Positions 12,101 through 23,326 of a stretch of 64,000 nucleotides of DNA are shown one piece after another; position 1 is the stretch's first letter; the number at the start of each line of letters is the position of its first letter. A program made the position numbers and the translations under genes. The stretch is from Gnetum montanum (lineage: Eukaryota > Streptophyta > Gnetopsida > Gnetales > Gnetaceae): the NCBI GenBank assembly GCA_015680685.1, contig MNCI01000651.1, positions 1,727,832 to 1,791,831 on the forward strand. Reading direction: 5' to 3'. Under the pieces are notes generated by a model. The model saw nothing but the letters and a program-made list of their open reading frames with translations. It was not told where the DNA came from and did no database searches.

Positions 12101-13505
12101 CTAGATGATCTTCTAGGTACTTATGAATTTCATTTTGCACATTATATTTTGTAGTTTCATGTTTGAACCTTGTTTTAGTCATTGGACTATGTTCATGTTT
12201 ATTGTAGCTCTTGAACCTTAACTTGATGCTTCCACATCTATGTTTCTTATGAAATCATGGCTAGAGGTTCCAAACAAAGTAGAGTTCATGTATGGGATGG
12301 CCAAAGACATGATTAATTGGTTGCAACAAATTGCTACCAATGTTGGTAAGAACTTTAGCTTATTTTGATTTTACTTATTTTTATTGTTTATGTATATTTG
12401 TTTTGTATTTGTTGTATGTTTATATGGTATTATTGGTTTGAAGTGTTTTTTGGTTATTTTGTTATTTTGTTATGTGTTTTTCACATGGTTTTATGTGTTT
12501 ATGTTTTGTTGTTTGTAGTGTTAAAGGTTGGATGGGATTTCAATAGTTTTGTTGAGATTGATAAACTACCCAGCTTGTTACCTAAAGTGGAAAATGTTCC
12601 ATGAAGGTTGTATGAAAGTTCCACTAAATGTGCACTATCATATGCTAGAAACTTATGGTAATTCCAACATTCAAATGAGTTCCTATGGGAATGAGTTTTA
12701 GTGATGGAAAGAGAATATAAGAAATAGGTTGAGGAGATTAGAGATCTCAAGGATCGCAACGAGTTTGTGGAAGTCAAAGTGGCTAACAAGGATTCCTTGA
12801 TAACTAAAGAGATTAAGTGGGCATGGTATTGGAATTCCATTCATGGAAAGGTTACCCTTGTAATGAGTCTCATGGAGCAAAAGCTGCAGATGGACCTAGT
12901 GGCTTGAAAAGCTAGGAAGTGGAGGGACTATTGTTCTTGGGGTCCTTAAGTGGGATAGAGAACAAAAGGATCATATGAAGAAGTATAAGGCTAAACAAGA
13001 GAGCTACCTCAAGTGGCTATAAGAGGATATTTGGAGCTATTCATGAGGGAGATTAATGCTGGAGATGCCTTCAAGTTGTTTGAAAGATCTCTAGTGGTAG
13101 TTGATTCTCTAACTCCTCATGTAACTACCACTTCTTGGAAGGTGACTAATGCTACATTTTCATGAGAGCCACTCATATAGATTGATGTTGATGAGAGCAA
13201 CATCCTGATTAACGTTAATCTTGGGGAAGTGGATTGGACCCACATGACCAAAGATTAAATTCTACATCATCTAAAAGTTTGTATTCAAAACTTTCCCATA
13301 GAAGATGTTGTTCTAGAACCTTCCTAGGTTTGTTTACTTTTTAATTAATTTCTTATATTTTAGTTTTGTTTTTTTTGTGATTTAATTGTATTGATTATTG
13401 ATTAGACCTTTGTTGTTATGATTGGTACAAGTATCAAGTGATGGTAGCAGCCCCAGTGATGATCACATTAGAGATGGTCCTCCTTTACCTCTAGTTGGAC
13501 CCTAG
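8205..13505 (+). pseudogene. Multi-exon gene-like relic, unknown protein
   Basis: I do not recognise this gene. Open blocks that read like protein alternate with AT-rich stretches bounded by GT...AG. Proposed exons: about 8,205-8,356 (donor GTAAGA), 9,781-10,238, 10,314-10,580 (donor GTAAGC), 10,756-11,807 (donor GTATGT), 11,931-12,116, 12,208-12,345 (donor GTAAGA), 12,519-13,327, and 13,432-13,505 ending in TAG. Acceptors end TTTGTAG, TTGTAG or TTGCAG. Recognisable stretches include LNIDWQEFTREQHNYEEVD, ALEVFDKSPAVRLVVMEQL, KLAINESTFSDLFGIPSEEV, a basic segment near 11,690-11,790 and a charged, coil-like stretch near 12,720-12,830. In-frame stops, many TAG or TAA where Gln fits, and frame changes show it is not functional. 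Kept introns argue against a processed copy. It could be a decayed host gene or an intron-bearing accessory gene of a giant transposon. Confidence 0.5.
9135..9161. repeat. (GT)13 microsatellite
   Basis: Uninterrupted GT dinucleotides inside the first proposed intron of the multi-exon relic. Confidence 0.95.
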
Positions 13506-14843
13506 TCTCATCTTTTTGATCATCTCTTTAGTTATCTTGTGGTTGATATTGTTTATTCTTATTTTTGATACTGTGATGATGTAGTGGCTAGTCTTAGCCA
13601 TTTTTATTATGAGAGACGATTATTATTATTTTGTAATTGCTACATGATGTAGCTATGGTTGTTGAGACACTTATCTATATTTTTATATCATTGTTGATTG
13701 GGCTTGTGTCACATGATGTGACTATGGCTATAGGTTATGGATGCTTTATCATTATTTTTTTATTTTTTGTTTACATATTATAACATTTCTAGTTTTATGC
13801 ATTTTAATATCCTACATTTTGTTTCATGTTATGAGGCTATCTTGTGCTACGCTGGTTAAATTATGTGATAAAATTTCATAAAGTAAATGCAAATTAACTA
13901 GGCCAAAAAAAGGGTAGAATAAGGCATAATGGTTGTAAACAAGTTGTGAAAGTGTTGCTAGTTTTAGGCCATGATGGGCCATGACGTTTTGCCAGTTTTA
14001 GGCCTTAGTGGGTTGTGAGGTTTAAAGAAATTTTTTTTTGTAAGTTTTTAATTTTAAAATTTTTATAGTTTTTTTTCTTTGTTCATCCATCTTAATTAAT
14101 TAATATAGGATGCATGTGTGTATGTATTTTAATGGTATTTTATTGTATGGTGAAGGAATGTACTTCTTGTTGTGATGGATAAGCTCATATTCACATTTGG
14201 ATTTTGCCTCCACATGTGGGATGAATAAACCATCCTAAATTTTAACATAGGTGAAATTATAGTAATTTTCATGAAAGATGATAAAGTCTAAGCTTTGCTC
14301 CCTTAGTCTATGCAATTGCCTATGCTTAGGCACAACATGTTCTTTTAGATCATAAAACTTCATCGTAGTTTAGCTTGATGCCATGTCTGTCAAGTTAAGG
14401 GGCAAACATATGGTCTAGTTGAAAGATGTTATCAATAATTTTAATTTTGTTTTAATAATTTTTTTTGATTAATTAGAAAAAAAATTCTAGCAAGTGGAAT
14501 TGTCCAAGGTGCAAAGGAGTATGGCTAGAAAATGATGGAAACTGCAACCATAGGTGCAATGCAAGTTACAATGATAGGGGTGTGCACTATAGTTGGAAAG
14601 ATGTGATAGCTTTAGTGTTGGTAAAACTAACTATGATGGCTTTGCTAGTAGGGGTTACACTTAGAGGGGGGAAGGGGGTAAGTAATCAATGATTATCTTT
14701 CCTAACAACACTATGTTGGGGTACCCCCTCTTGGTAAAGAATAGGCTTATTTTTTGAAAGAAGTGTAAAACTTTGGTTTCTTAAGGGTTGCATTGGAGAC
14801 TTGGGAGGGACCAATGTTGGCTTTGCCACAAAATTTCACATTT
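13506..14843. other. Unassigned AT-rich spacer
   Basis: No convincing coding signal. About 13,945-14,015 contains the same pair of TTTAGGCC motifs as the left window edge. The rest is AT-rich and I could not match it to anything else in the window. Confidence 0.35.
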
Positions 14844-14924
14844 GGGGGGGGGGAGGGGAGGAGGTGGGGGTGTGTGGGGAGGGCGGGGTTGGGGGTGTGG
14901 GGGCGAAGTGTGGGTGGGGATGGG
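14844..14924 (+). other. G-rich tract, potential G-quadruplex
   Basis: Nine or more runs of three to ten G occur within 81 bases, including ten G at 14,844-14,853. Many sets of four runs have loops of seven bases or fewer. The surrounding sequence is AT-rich, so the skew is abrupt. Open frames across it on both strands are Gly- or Pro-rich by-products of the tract, not genes. Confidence 0.8.
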
Positions 14925-15227
14925 TTTGAGGAAGGAGGGTTGGGTGGTTGGAGTAGAGCAATGCTGGCCTTTGGAACACATAAAGGTAGGTTCAATTGGT
15001 AACCATGCTGGCTTTAGAGAATCCAACAACTACTATGAAAATTTTACAAAAAACCAAATTACCTGCAACCATAATGCTAGGTTTTTGTTGTAAGAAAATG
15101 GATAGCAATGTTGGTTTTCTATGGTAGGTTTTTAATGTGAATGTCAAGAGTTTAGAATTATGAGAAAAGCAAGAAAAATAGCTATTTCAAAAGGGGAAAA
15201 ATAGGGTTTGACAACAAGCTTGGGTGG

Positions 15228-15370
15228 AGGCCCTACTTCTAGTGCCTAAAAATTGTTGCACTTGAAAAATTAGATCATTAGAAAACCAAAAATTTTAGAT
15301 GTAGAATAGTTTAAACCTTGGATCCGAAGGGCCTTTGAGAAAGAGGATCCAAGGAACCTTGGACTATCTT
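15228..15370 (+). repeat. Dispersed leader block, copy 2
   Basis: Begins GGAGGCCCTACTTCTAGTG and carries the later phrase AAACCTTGGATCC, in the same order as copies 1 and 3. It ends where copia element F begins, so F may have inserted into or beside an old Tat-type element. Confidence 0.5.
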
Positions 15371-15373
15371 TTT

Positions 15374-16462
15374 TGTTGACCTTTTATTATGTCAAAACCT
15401 TAAGGAAAATGGAGAACATAGGATGTTTATGTGCTATTGTGTTTATAGGGTAGGATTGTGTGTGGACAAGGACTTCATAGAGACATCATCAAGAACTTAA
15501 ATTGAGAGAAGAAGGTGTATGGAAGTTCAAGAACATCGATAAGAAATGTAGATTTCAATAGACAAAGTGAATTGAAGAAATACATCTCCAAGAAATATAA
15601 GATAGCATGACAAAGTTAAAGGTAGCATAGAAGAAGACATCCTTGGAAAACAAAAGGTGTCACTTGGGATAGAAAGACATCTTTCATGTGAAGAAGTTGT
15701 CTTTATAGAATGAAGGTCAAATGCAAAAAGACATCTTTCCAAAATGAAGGTCAATTACAGAAAGATGTCTCAATCTTGGGAAAGATGTCTCTAGTGAGTG
15801 TTAGTTAGTTGTTACATGAATTTTGAGGTGACTTCGAAAACATATTAGCTATAAGAAGACTTCATTCCCATTAGGAAATGTGCAAGCTTTGGTACTATCA
15901 ATTGTAAATCGTCTAACAATCATTGTAATCATTATTTTTTCTCATTGTACAATATTTTGTCTATTGTAATTGGTCAAAGTGAGTTGTGCCTTAAAGTACA
16001 AGGATTAGAAGAGTTAGTTGCATGCATTTCTTATAATTTTTTCTCTTTTATTACCCTGTGGGGTTGATGTTCTTCTTATAGGAAGGCATCATTCTTAAGC
16101 TTGTTGTGATCATATGGGATTGAGTTTTGCTATAGCGTAAGAATACTTCTGAGTTGAGCTCAAGTTGTAAAGGTTGTGGGATCCTAGAAACCATATTCTA
16201 AGCTTTTTGGAACCTTGTATGTTTGATAGTTATCATAGCAATGAAAATATCCTTAGTGAAGCTTAAACTTAGGAAAGGTTGTGGTTCCCCTCTAAATCAC
16301 ATTTTTGAAGGAACAAATTTTGGAGGTGTCCAAGCAATCTACCCTCAGAGTATGGACTACCTAATTTGGGGAACCACATTAATATTAGTTGTGTTCTTTG
16401 TGTTGGATAATTTTTAATTTGAATAACTTATTCATCCCCCCTTCTAAGTTCAATGATCCTCA
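15374..16462 (+). repeat. 5' LTR of copia element F
   Basis: Begins TGTTGACC and ends CCTCA. The start phrase with TGTCAAAACCTTAAGG is shared, in reverse complement, with the LTR ends of D. At 1,089 bp its length matches the LTRs of D and E (1,072-1,091 bp). Confidence 0.8.
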
Positions 16463-16464
16463 AG

Positions 16465-16477
16465 TGCTATTAGAGCC
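16465..16477 (+). promoter_or_regulatory. Primer-binding site of element F (Met tRNA)
   Basis: TGCTATTAGAGCC matches the plant consensus TGGTATCAGAGCC at 11 of 13 bases, two bases after the LTR end. The two changes are decay. Confidence 0.8.
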
Positions 16478-16517
16478 TGGTACTCTTGCGCTTTTCATTA
16501 ATCTCCAAGAGTGAACA

Positions 16518-18370
16518 ATGAAAGGGGCTATCAGTACTAGACATAATTTGTCAAGGAGACTGATTCTCTTTAGCAACTATTGTATTCAATTTTTGTATCA
16601 CATCTGTTAGAAATAAAAGTTTCTACTCTTGAAAGATTAATAGTGATTGTGATATTGAAGAAAGGTATGGATATTTTGTAATGAGATTCTTTCTTTCCAA
16701 AATCTATGTATTGAAATAAAAGACTCTTTACATGTCAAGAAAATGAAAATTAAAGTTATGGATGAGGAATGTTCTTATCTCAAAAAGGAAAATTCAGACC
16801 TTAGGGTTGAGACTCAAAAACTAAAAAATGTAATTGAGCAAATGACCAATAACTCTATGGAGAAGTCTAAAGACCAAAAATAGCATTTATCTAGGTTTGG
16901 TAAATCTTCTAAACCAAAAACCTTGAAATGCTTCTTTTGTGGTAAATATGACCACATTCAAGCCTTTTTTCTATCTTAGATTACATCACTACTCTTGGTC
17001 TTCGCAAAAGAATCCTAGAATGGGAACCATGCAGGGTTGGAAAAGAAAAGAAGGAAAGTTTGAGAAGAAATTGATGGCTCAAATTACTCTATCCAATGAA
17101 AAATCAAGCATGTGGTATATTGATAGTGGGTGTTCAAGGCACATGACAAGTAAAAAATCCTACTTCATGGAATAAAATTATCGAATAGTCATGTTTGGAG
17201 ACAATATGGAACCACCTATAATAGGTATTTTTACCATAGGAGGTAAAGGTAAGTGATTACCAACTATAAACAAAGTGTTTTTCATTGATGAATTAAAACA
17301 TAATCTTCTTAGTGGTAGTTAGCTTTGTGATTCAAATTTTAATGTTGCTTTTTCAAAAGAAAATTGTAGAATATAAGATTTATCTATTGGAAACATTGTA
17401 ATAGAAGCAACTAGAAAAGAAAATGTGTATACCACTATTTTTGGAAATTGTACAATCCTTGAATTCAGGTGCTTAGTAAGTCATGTAGATGATACATGTC
17501 TTTGGCATATGAAGCTAGGCCACATAAATAAGGAAATTCTTCAAACCTTGGTATCAAGGGAAATGGTTTGCGACCTCCCCAAGCTCAAATATTTCAACCT
17601 AAATACATGTGAAGCTTGTCAGAAAGGGAAAAAATGAGGGTAAGATTTGGTAAATGTATTTTTACTACTTGTCCCTTAGATCTACTTCATTTGGATGTGG
17701 TTGGTCTAATTCAAACACTTATTTTGGGAAAGAAAAGATATTTTTTGATCATTGTTGATGATTATTCATGCTTTAATTGGGTTGCATTTTTATATCACAA
17801 AGATGAGGTATTTGATCATTTTTTGAGAATTAGCAATCAAATCTAGAAAAAAAATGATATGGTATTAAAGTTATCAGAAGAAACAATGGAGGCAAGTTCA
17901 AAAATGCAAGGTTTGAATAGTTTTGTCAAATGAATGATATTCTTCATCAATTATCTATTGTAAGAACTCCTAAACAAAATGGGGTAGCTAAATGAAGAAA
18001 CATAATCTTAAATGAGATGGAAAGAACCATATTAAATGATCAAAGTCTTCCTCATCACTTCTGGGCTGAAGCCATCAACACTACTTGTTATGTATCCAAC
18101 AAAGTCTTGGTAAGAAGATTCACTTCTAAAAATCCTTATGAATTGTGGATTGGTAGAAAACCATCAATAGCTTATTTTTCATGTTTTTGGTTCAAAATGC
18201 TATATTCTAAATGATAAAGATAACTTGAGAAGATTTGATGCAAAAATTAATGAATGAATTTTTAAAAGGATATTCTCTAGTTAGCAAGGCTTATAGAGTG
18301 TTTAATAAAAGGATGAATGCTGTAGAAGAAACCATAAATGTTAAAATAGATGATCATGATATTACTTGTT
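16518..18370 (+). pseudogene. Copia gag-protease-integrase relic (element F)
   Basis: From the Met at 16,518: a short gag head, a charged coil-like stretch (about 16,740-16,880), and a zinc knuckle KCFFCGKYDHIQAFF near 16,925-16,970 whose last Cys is Phe. The protease site WYIDSGCSRHMT is at 17,111-17,146. The gag-pre-integrase zinc region with HMKLGHINKE and CEACQKGKK is at 17,500-17,636. The integrase core has LHLDVVG, IIVDDYSCFNWVAFLYHKDE and MERTILNDQSLPHHFWAEA. The second catalytic Asp motif, normally SDNGGEF, reads RNNGGKF near 17,880. Stops occur throughout. The element breaks off before reverse transcriptase. The start was chosen because element D has a Met at the same place. Confidence 0.8.
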
Positions 18371-18384
18371 CTCAAGGTCTTGGG

Positions 18385-19278
18385 TCATTTAGAAGGCTTG
18401 CTCCAAGGCTTGGGGCATTCTTGTAGGTTGTGGTATTTCATTGATGGTTGTGAAGGATGTTGAATAGCTTGGGAATGTGCAATTGGCATTAGCATATATG
18501 AGAGAGTTTGTGTGACCACCATCATAGGAGGGTTAAATAGGGAGAATGAGGTTTGAGTTGACACATGAGGGATAAAGAAAACAAACAAAGTGTAAGAAGC
18601 TTGTGAAGTTTGTTTTCTTGAAGAGGGGCTTGCAGGTATGATGAAAGGATGGGATGTGATAGATACCATAGGTAATGATCATACTAAATGAGGTTGTGTT
18701 ACAAAATGCATTAATGTAAATAATGAGATAGAGTGAAAAACTTGTTGAAACTAGTGTGTTATTACAAAAGATGTTAAGGTGATCATAGATGTAAATAAGA
18801 AGGTAGGTTGAAGAATTTGATCTATAGAGGAGATAGGAGGTTTAGAGTTGGAAATGGTATTCTCAAGAACCAAACGTTGTCAGAGGTTCCCTATGAATGT
18901 GTTTGGTTCATACATTGCTTCAACTCATCTTATTCCTTTTGATTTTTCTCTAAGATATTTTCTTTACTTACTTCCTCCATTTCTACTAGTTGTGCTAGCA
19001 TCGTGTATGAAAATATGTTATCTTGATATGGTCATAAGGGGAGGGGATATATTCCTTCTTGTTTTTGTGAATAATTTCAAATCACCATTTATACTTCGAT
19101 TCTATGCATGAGATGAAAAGGCCAACTTGAATCTTAGCATGAATGAAGTTATAATTATCTTTATTTATTTTTGTATAAGATGGGTTCAATCCCATCCATC
19201 AGAGCGATTTCCTACATTTTACCACATCAAGATCCTTGGGATCATAGATATAGACAAATTCTTGGTTGGAGGCCATGT
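18385..19278 (-). pseudogene. Tat-type gag N-terminal relic (element J)
   Basis: Reading from a Met at about 19,278, the head MASNQEFVYIYDPKDLDVV resembles the start of gag in Tat-type elements. A Ser/Pro/Thr-rich stretch follows in the open segment 18,669-18,385, much like the region after the head of element H gag. Frameshifts and stops separate the pieces. The gag domain and everything after it are absent because element F lies there instead. Assignment rests on layout and composition more than on conserved residues. Confidence 0.45.
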
Positions 19279-20149
19279 GTGTTATGTTCTGAGATAAAAT
19301 TGTGAAATGATGAAAAGGCATAAAAGTTATAAGGAAAATGTGTGAAATCTCAACTCGTGAGAAACCCCAACATATAAGTTAACTTGTGGAAATCTCAACT
19401 TGTGAAAAATCCCAACATATAAGCTAACTTATGGAAATATCAACTTGTGATAAATTCTAACATATAAGCTAATTTATGGAAATCTCAACTTGTAAGAAAT
19501 CCCAACGTATAAGCTAACTTATGGAAATATCAACTTATAAGAAATTCCAACATATAAGTTAACTTGTGGGATCTCAACTTGTGAGAAATCTCAAAGTATA
19601 ATTTAAATTATAAGATTTCTAGTTTATTAAGATGCCAACGTATTAAGAGTTTCAACTTATGAAACTCTAATGTATTAACTACAACTACAATGGAAAACTG
19701 AAAATTTTTTTAAATTTTTTAAAACATATTTAACTAATCCTATGAGAAATATTAATAGGTTTCAATGTATATGATATTTCCAAAATAAAAATTGGTAGCT
19801 TGCAAGTACATAAACAAACAAGATAATATGCACTCTAACCATAAATATGAAAAAAATTGTAAGCATATGAATAGGGGTAACACTACATATTGCAATAATA
19901 GAAATTGAAATTAAGTTTTTTGGTTACTAATGTGCGGGGCCAAAGTAGCAGAGTGCACTATAATGGTCAAAAATCAATTTTTCTTTGGATTTCTAGGTGT
20001 AGGTTATTAAGGTAGAGCTATGTGTTATACTGCAAAAAGTAGTGATGGAAAATTTTGTTTGTTGCTAAAAAATGGTCGTAGTTCTACATGTTAGGCTTTG
20101 AAAAAAACCTTTTCATAGTAGATACTAGTAAATGTGTTTTGGTCTAAGA
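19279..20149. other. Leader of element J and unassigned flank
   Basis: No coding signal. It holds a 45-bp tandem repeat (separate entry) and then AT-rich sequence up to the dispersed leader block at 20,150. Confidence 0.35.
19344..19600. repeat. 45-bp tandem repeat, about 5.7 copies
   Basis: Unit starts AAATCTCAACTTGTGAG and ends in a CTAACTTATGG-like phrase. Copies begin at 19,345, 19,390, 19,435, 19,480 and 19,525, with a partial last copy near 19,570. Within the unit, two 17-bp halves (AAATCTCAACTTGTGAG and AAATCCCAACATATAAG) are similar, so it grew from a shorter repeat. Copies differ by a few bases. Confidence 0.85.
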
Positions 20150-20295
20150 AGTTAGGTGGAGGCCCTCCTTCTAGCATTAGAAACTGTAGTGATGGAAAAA
20201 TTCGGTGCTGGAAGACAAAAAATTCTTGTATGAAATAGGTTAACCTTGGAACCAATGAGCCTTGGAAAAGATCCAGAGTATCTGAAAAGGTCTTG
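20150..20295 (+). repeat. Dispersed leader block, copy 3
   Basis: Starts GGAGGCCCTCCTTCTAGC, followed by GGTTAACCTTGGAACC, as in copies 1 and 2. It lies upstream (minus sense) of the J gag relic. Confidence 0.5.
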
Positions 20296-20299
20296 CTAA

Positions 20300-21290
20300 T
20301 CACTTGATAACTTGGAGGATCTGTTATTGGAATGAAATTACAATAAAAATAAAAAAGAAAATGCAGAAATACTAGAACCTGTGCTGAAATGTAGTTGTAG
20401 AAAATAATGAGTAAATGAACAAAAATTCTACAAAATATTTGTATGAATGCTATGAAAATATAAGGTTCAAAGAGTATACAATTTGGAACTAAAATTTTTC
20501 CACAACTCCTTAAAAATGGTGGTGAAAATATAATTTATGGATGGGTAGTGTGTGTCTTGTAGTCCTTCCACATATGCCTATTTCATTCATTCTACAACAA
20601 GATCTCGGTGCTTCTAGTGATCTACTCTTAAAGATGTTACAAATTCTTAGATCTTCCTCTCTCTCAAAAGTATTATGTTAGAAAGAATTGCAAAAATTAA
20701 AAAGTCCTTAAATTGAAGCAAAGTTTAGTTTAAATAGGCTATGGATATCTTGATTTATTGCTAGTAAATTTTTCCATGATTGCTACCAAAGTTTTGACAA
20801 ATTATGAACATTTTGAAAGATTTTGGTAGCCAAAATCTATAACATATGATGCACAAATGTTTTAAATATTTTGAGCATGCAATACCAATGTATTTGGCAC
20901 TTGGAGCCTATTAATCACTAACGTTTTTGACTTTTCTTGCCAAATTTGATAGCATATTTGGGCTATTTTCATAGCTCTAACTTCAACTTATGTGCCACCA
21001 ATATTTTTGGGTTTTGCTACTAAATTTTGGCATTGTATTTACATTTTAGGCTCCATAAGTTAGCTTAAATGAAATTCTAGCATTGTGGGCTGTAAATTTC
21101 ATGTTTACACATGAAGAAATGTCCAAAATTTTGCAAAAATATGGGAAAATAGGTAGTTTTTTCTAACTTTAAATTCCCATAAAATTACAATGTGAATTAT
21201 TGGTTTTTATACTTTTTATATAAAATGTAAAATCAATTTGGGATGTTTCAAGTAGGATCTTTATTGTACTCTTTAGTTAATTCTCTTTTA
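20300..21290. other. Unassigned AT-rich stretch
   Basis: No open frame with a recognisable motif on either strand. The left end of element G and its missing 3' LTR would be expected here or further left, but I could not find them. Confidence 0.3.
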
Positions 21291-21299
21291 CATAGCTTT

Positions 21300-22763
21300 T
21301 TCTCTTCTTTTACTACTTGGTCTAGTAACTATTGAATTTGATGGGCCATCATCTTAGACAATCTTCCTTGGGTATATCCTCAAAGGATGTCTTTTATTTT
21401 ATTTTTCAACCCATCAAAGATATGCCACAATTGTTTCCTTTGAGAAAATCCATGGCTTGGGCATATATGGAGTAGTGAATAATATCTATTCATTACTGCA
21501 TTAAAGTATACAGGTGTCCCTTATTTTCATCCTTGGATTTGTTTTGTTATGTTTGATGCTCTAGAATAGGTTTGATTCATATCATTGAAAAGCTCTAGCA
21601 TAGTACTTCATCTTCTAATAGATTCTAGTTTGAAGAATCTATATAAACTTTTTTCTTCTTTTATGAATGTTCTAGAAAATAATTTTAATTTTTTCCAATT
21701 ATTCTCTATGTTCTATAAAGCATACACATCATGGAAATCTTCAATTTCAATTATATCATTCTTTAAATTTTGAAATGTTATTCATATCAAGTTTCTTAAT
21801 GTGATTGTCCCTTAGGTGCTTGGTAGATATGTACATTTCTCTGATGTTGATCATGCTTTAAGTGGCTAATATAAGTTCTTCATAATCTTCGAATTCATAC
21901 TCTTTTTTGTAATGATGACTCCTTCAATGTTCATAATGTTATCTTCTCTCATGTATTAATTCTCTTTCTTTATTTTTTCATCATTAGAATATCTCCTTCA
22001 TGTTTTGTATCTATCATGATCCTTTCTCATTTCCCTATTATTATTCCTTAATCTTCATCCTCCCTTAGTACATTCTATTAATGAGTGTGATGAAGAGGAT
22101 GGAGGACTTGGAGAATAATAATGGTTGGTTCTCCATCTGTGACTTCTCCATTCATCTCTTTTAGTTTTGTTAGAGGTCTTAGGCATTAAATTCCTCCTAA
22201 GTTTAGAGTCTACATCATTCTTTCTAGGAGTTTCTACAAGATTTGAATGTAAATTTATCTTCATAGGATGTTCAATACATAGAATAGGTGACTAAGAACC
22301 AGATCTATAAGAATGATAAGAATTTTTAGCTTTATGTGACACATATTTCTTTTTTGTAAGGATAATTTTTAGTGATGATTCTTTCCTTTTACTTATTCAT
22401 ATCTTACCAACATGACAGCATCTCTTCTTACTTGAGCATTTAATGATTGATATGGCTTGTTCATGTTGTTAGTAACTTATTCCCTTTGTGTGCATGGCTA
22501 GGATTTGATCTCAATAGAGCTGCTTTGAACATAGATGGTGCTGAGCTTTCTAGTGGAAAAACCATTTTGCCTTGTAACTCTTTCCATCTGAACTGTTCAT
22601 CCTAGTAGAAAATGAATGTGAAATCAAGATAATAAGGATCAACATGAGCATATGATATTCTTTCTTATGTTAGTCCACTCTAATTTTCTTCATTATAATT
22701 CCTATTATTACTTTTATGAAGATCAATAGTAGATGAATATTTCACTTTAGGTATAGAAGCCAT
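21300..22763 (-). pseudogene. Athila-type gag relic (element G)
   Basis: The DNA at 21,350-21,780 aligns phrase by phrase with the gag domain of element B at 61,400-61,930, for example the stretches before the CATGGCTTGGG and CATCATGGAA words. The start ATGGCTTCT at 22,763 matches the gag start ATGGCTTCT of B at 62,837. The reading frame is broken many times; the longest remaining open piece is 22,264-22,055 with a Ser/Pro-rich segment. Downstream protease and pol are not found. This is older than A and B judging by its divergence. Confidence 0.65.
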
Positions 22764-22889
22764 TTTAAAAAATCTATTAATTCTCAAGTATGTATGTCTT
22801 AGAAATAATTTTAAGTATAAAAGACAAGTTTTATAATATTTTATATAACCAATTGTGATAAGATCAACTAACTAGCAAACATTGACACA

Positions 22890-22907
22890 TCCTCGATAGT
22901 GGCATGA
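22890..22907 (-). promoter_or_regulatory. Decayed primer-binding site of element G (Asp tRNA)
   Basis: TCCTCGATAGTGGCATGA sits one base before TGATGAGTGG, the LTR edge. It lines up with the well-kept site of element B (TCCCCGGCAACGGCACCA). Confidence 0.6.
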
Positions 22908-22908
22908 A

Positions 22909-23326
22909 TGATGAGTGGTAGAGAATTCCAACACTTAACAATATAATTCACAAGTATTCATGTGTGATTAGATCATAATCCATGGATGGATAATATAAAT
23001 ATACAAGTGAATTAATAAGAAGTTTGTCATTGTTATCTTCTCACTAAGGTGCAAAATGTATGGTTTAACTCTTACTGAGATACATGATAAATATGATGTT
23101 TTTGGCTCTTGAGTGTGCTAAGGATAAATATAATGAGAGTTATTATAAATTCTATTTATAAGTACAATGGAAATGTAAACCTACTCTAGTCTATCAAAGA
23201 TAAGTGTCCATTCCTGATTTTCCATTCACATCCTAGGCTAATGTAATGGTTACTAGGATTACCAAGTAACTTTACCATTGAGAAAATCAACTAAAGTTAC
23301 TAATAGATTATCAAATAATTATACTT
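22909..23326 (-). repeat. 5' LTR of element G, inner part
   Basis: Begins TGATGAGTGG like the LTRs of A and B. It is interrupted at 23,326 by copia element D and continues at 29,614. Together the two parts give about 847 bp, close to the 864 and 872 bp LTRs of element A. Confidence 0.65.

Larger units (their letters stand above)
15374..18370 (+). mobile_element. Ty1/copia element F, 3'-truncated
   Basis: Has a 5' LTR (15,374-16,462), a Met-tRNA primer site and gag through integrase relics. Reverse transcriptase, RNase H and the 3' LTR are missing. Similarity ends near 18,370, where an opposite-strand Tat-type gag relic begins. LTR ends and internal sequence are related to element D, so D and F are one family. 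No target duplication can be read because the right end is lost. Confidence 0.8.

Noticed and set aside
12365-12604. Hydrophobic open frame resembling a membrane protein
   Set aside because: Most of it is a T-rich proposed intron; the hydrophobic residues come from TTT and TGT codons. Only the end belongs to an exon of the relic.
8205-13505. Reading TAG/TAA as glutamine (alternative code)
   Set aside because: The same relics also have frameshifts and lost catalytic residues; methylation-driven decay explains the stops more simply.
14747-15093. Four overlapping open frames on both strands
   Set aside because: They are Gly- or Pro-rich translations of the G-rich tract and have no domain.
19344-19600. 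Possible CRISPR-like array
   Set aside because: Units are directly abutting without unique spacers and diverged, in a plant retroelement leader; it is a minisatellite.
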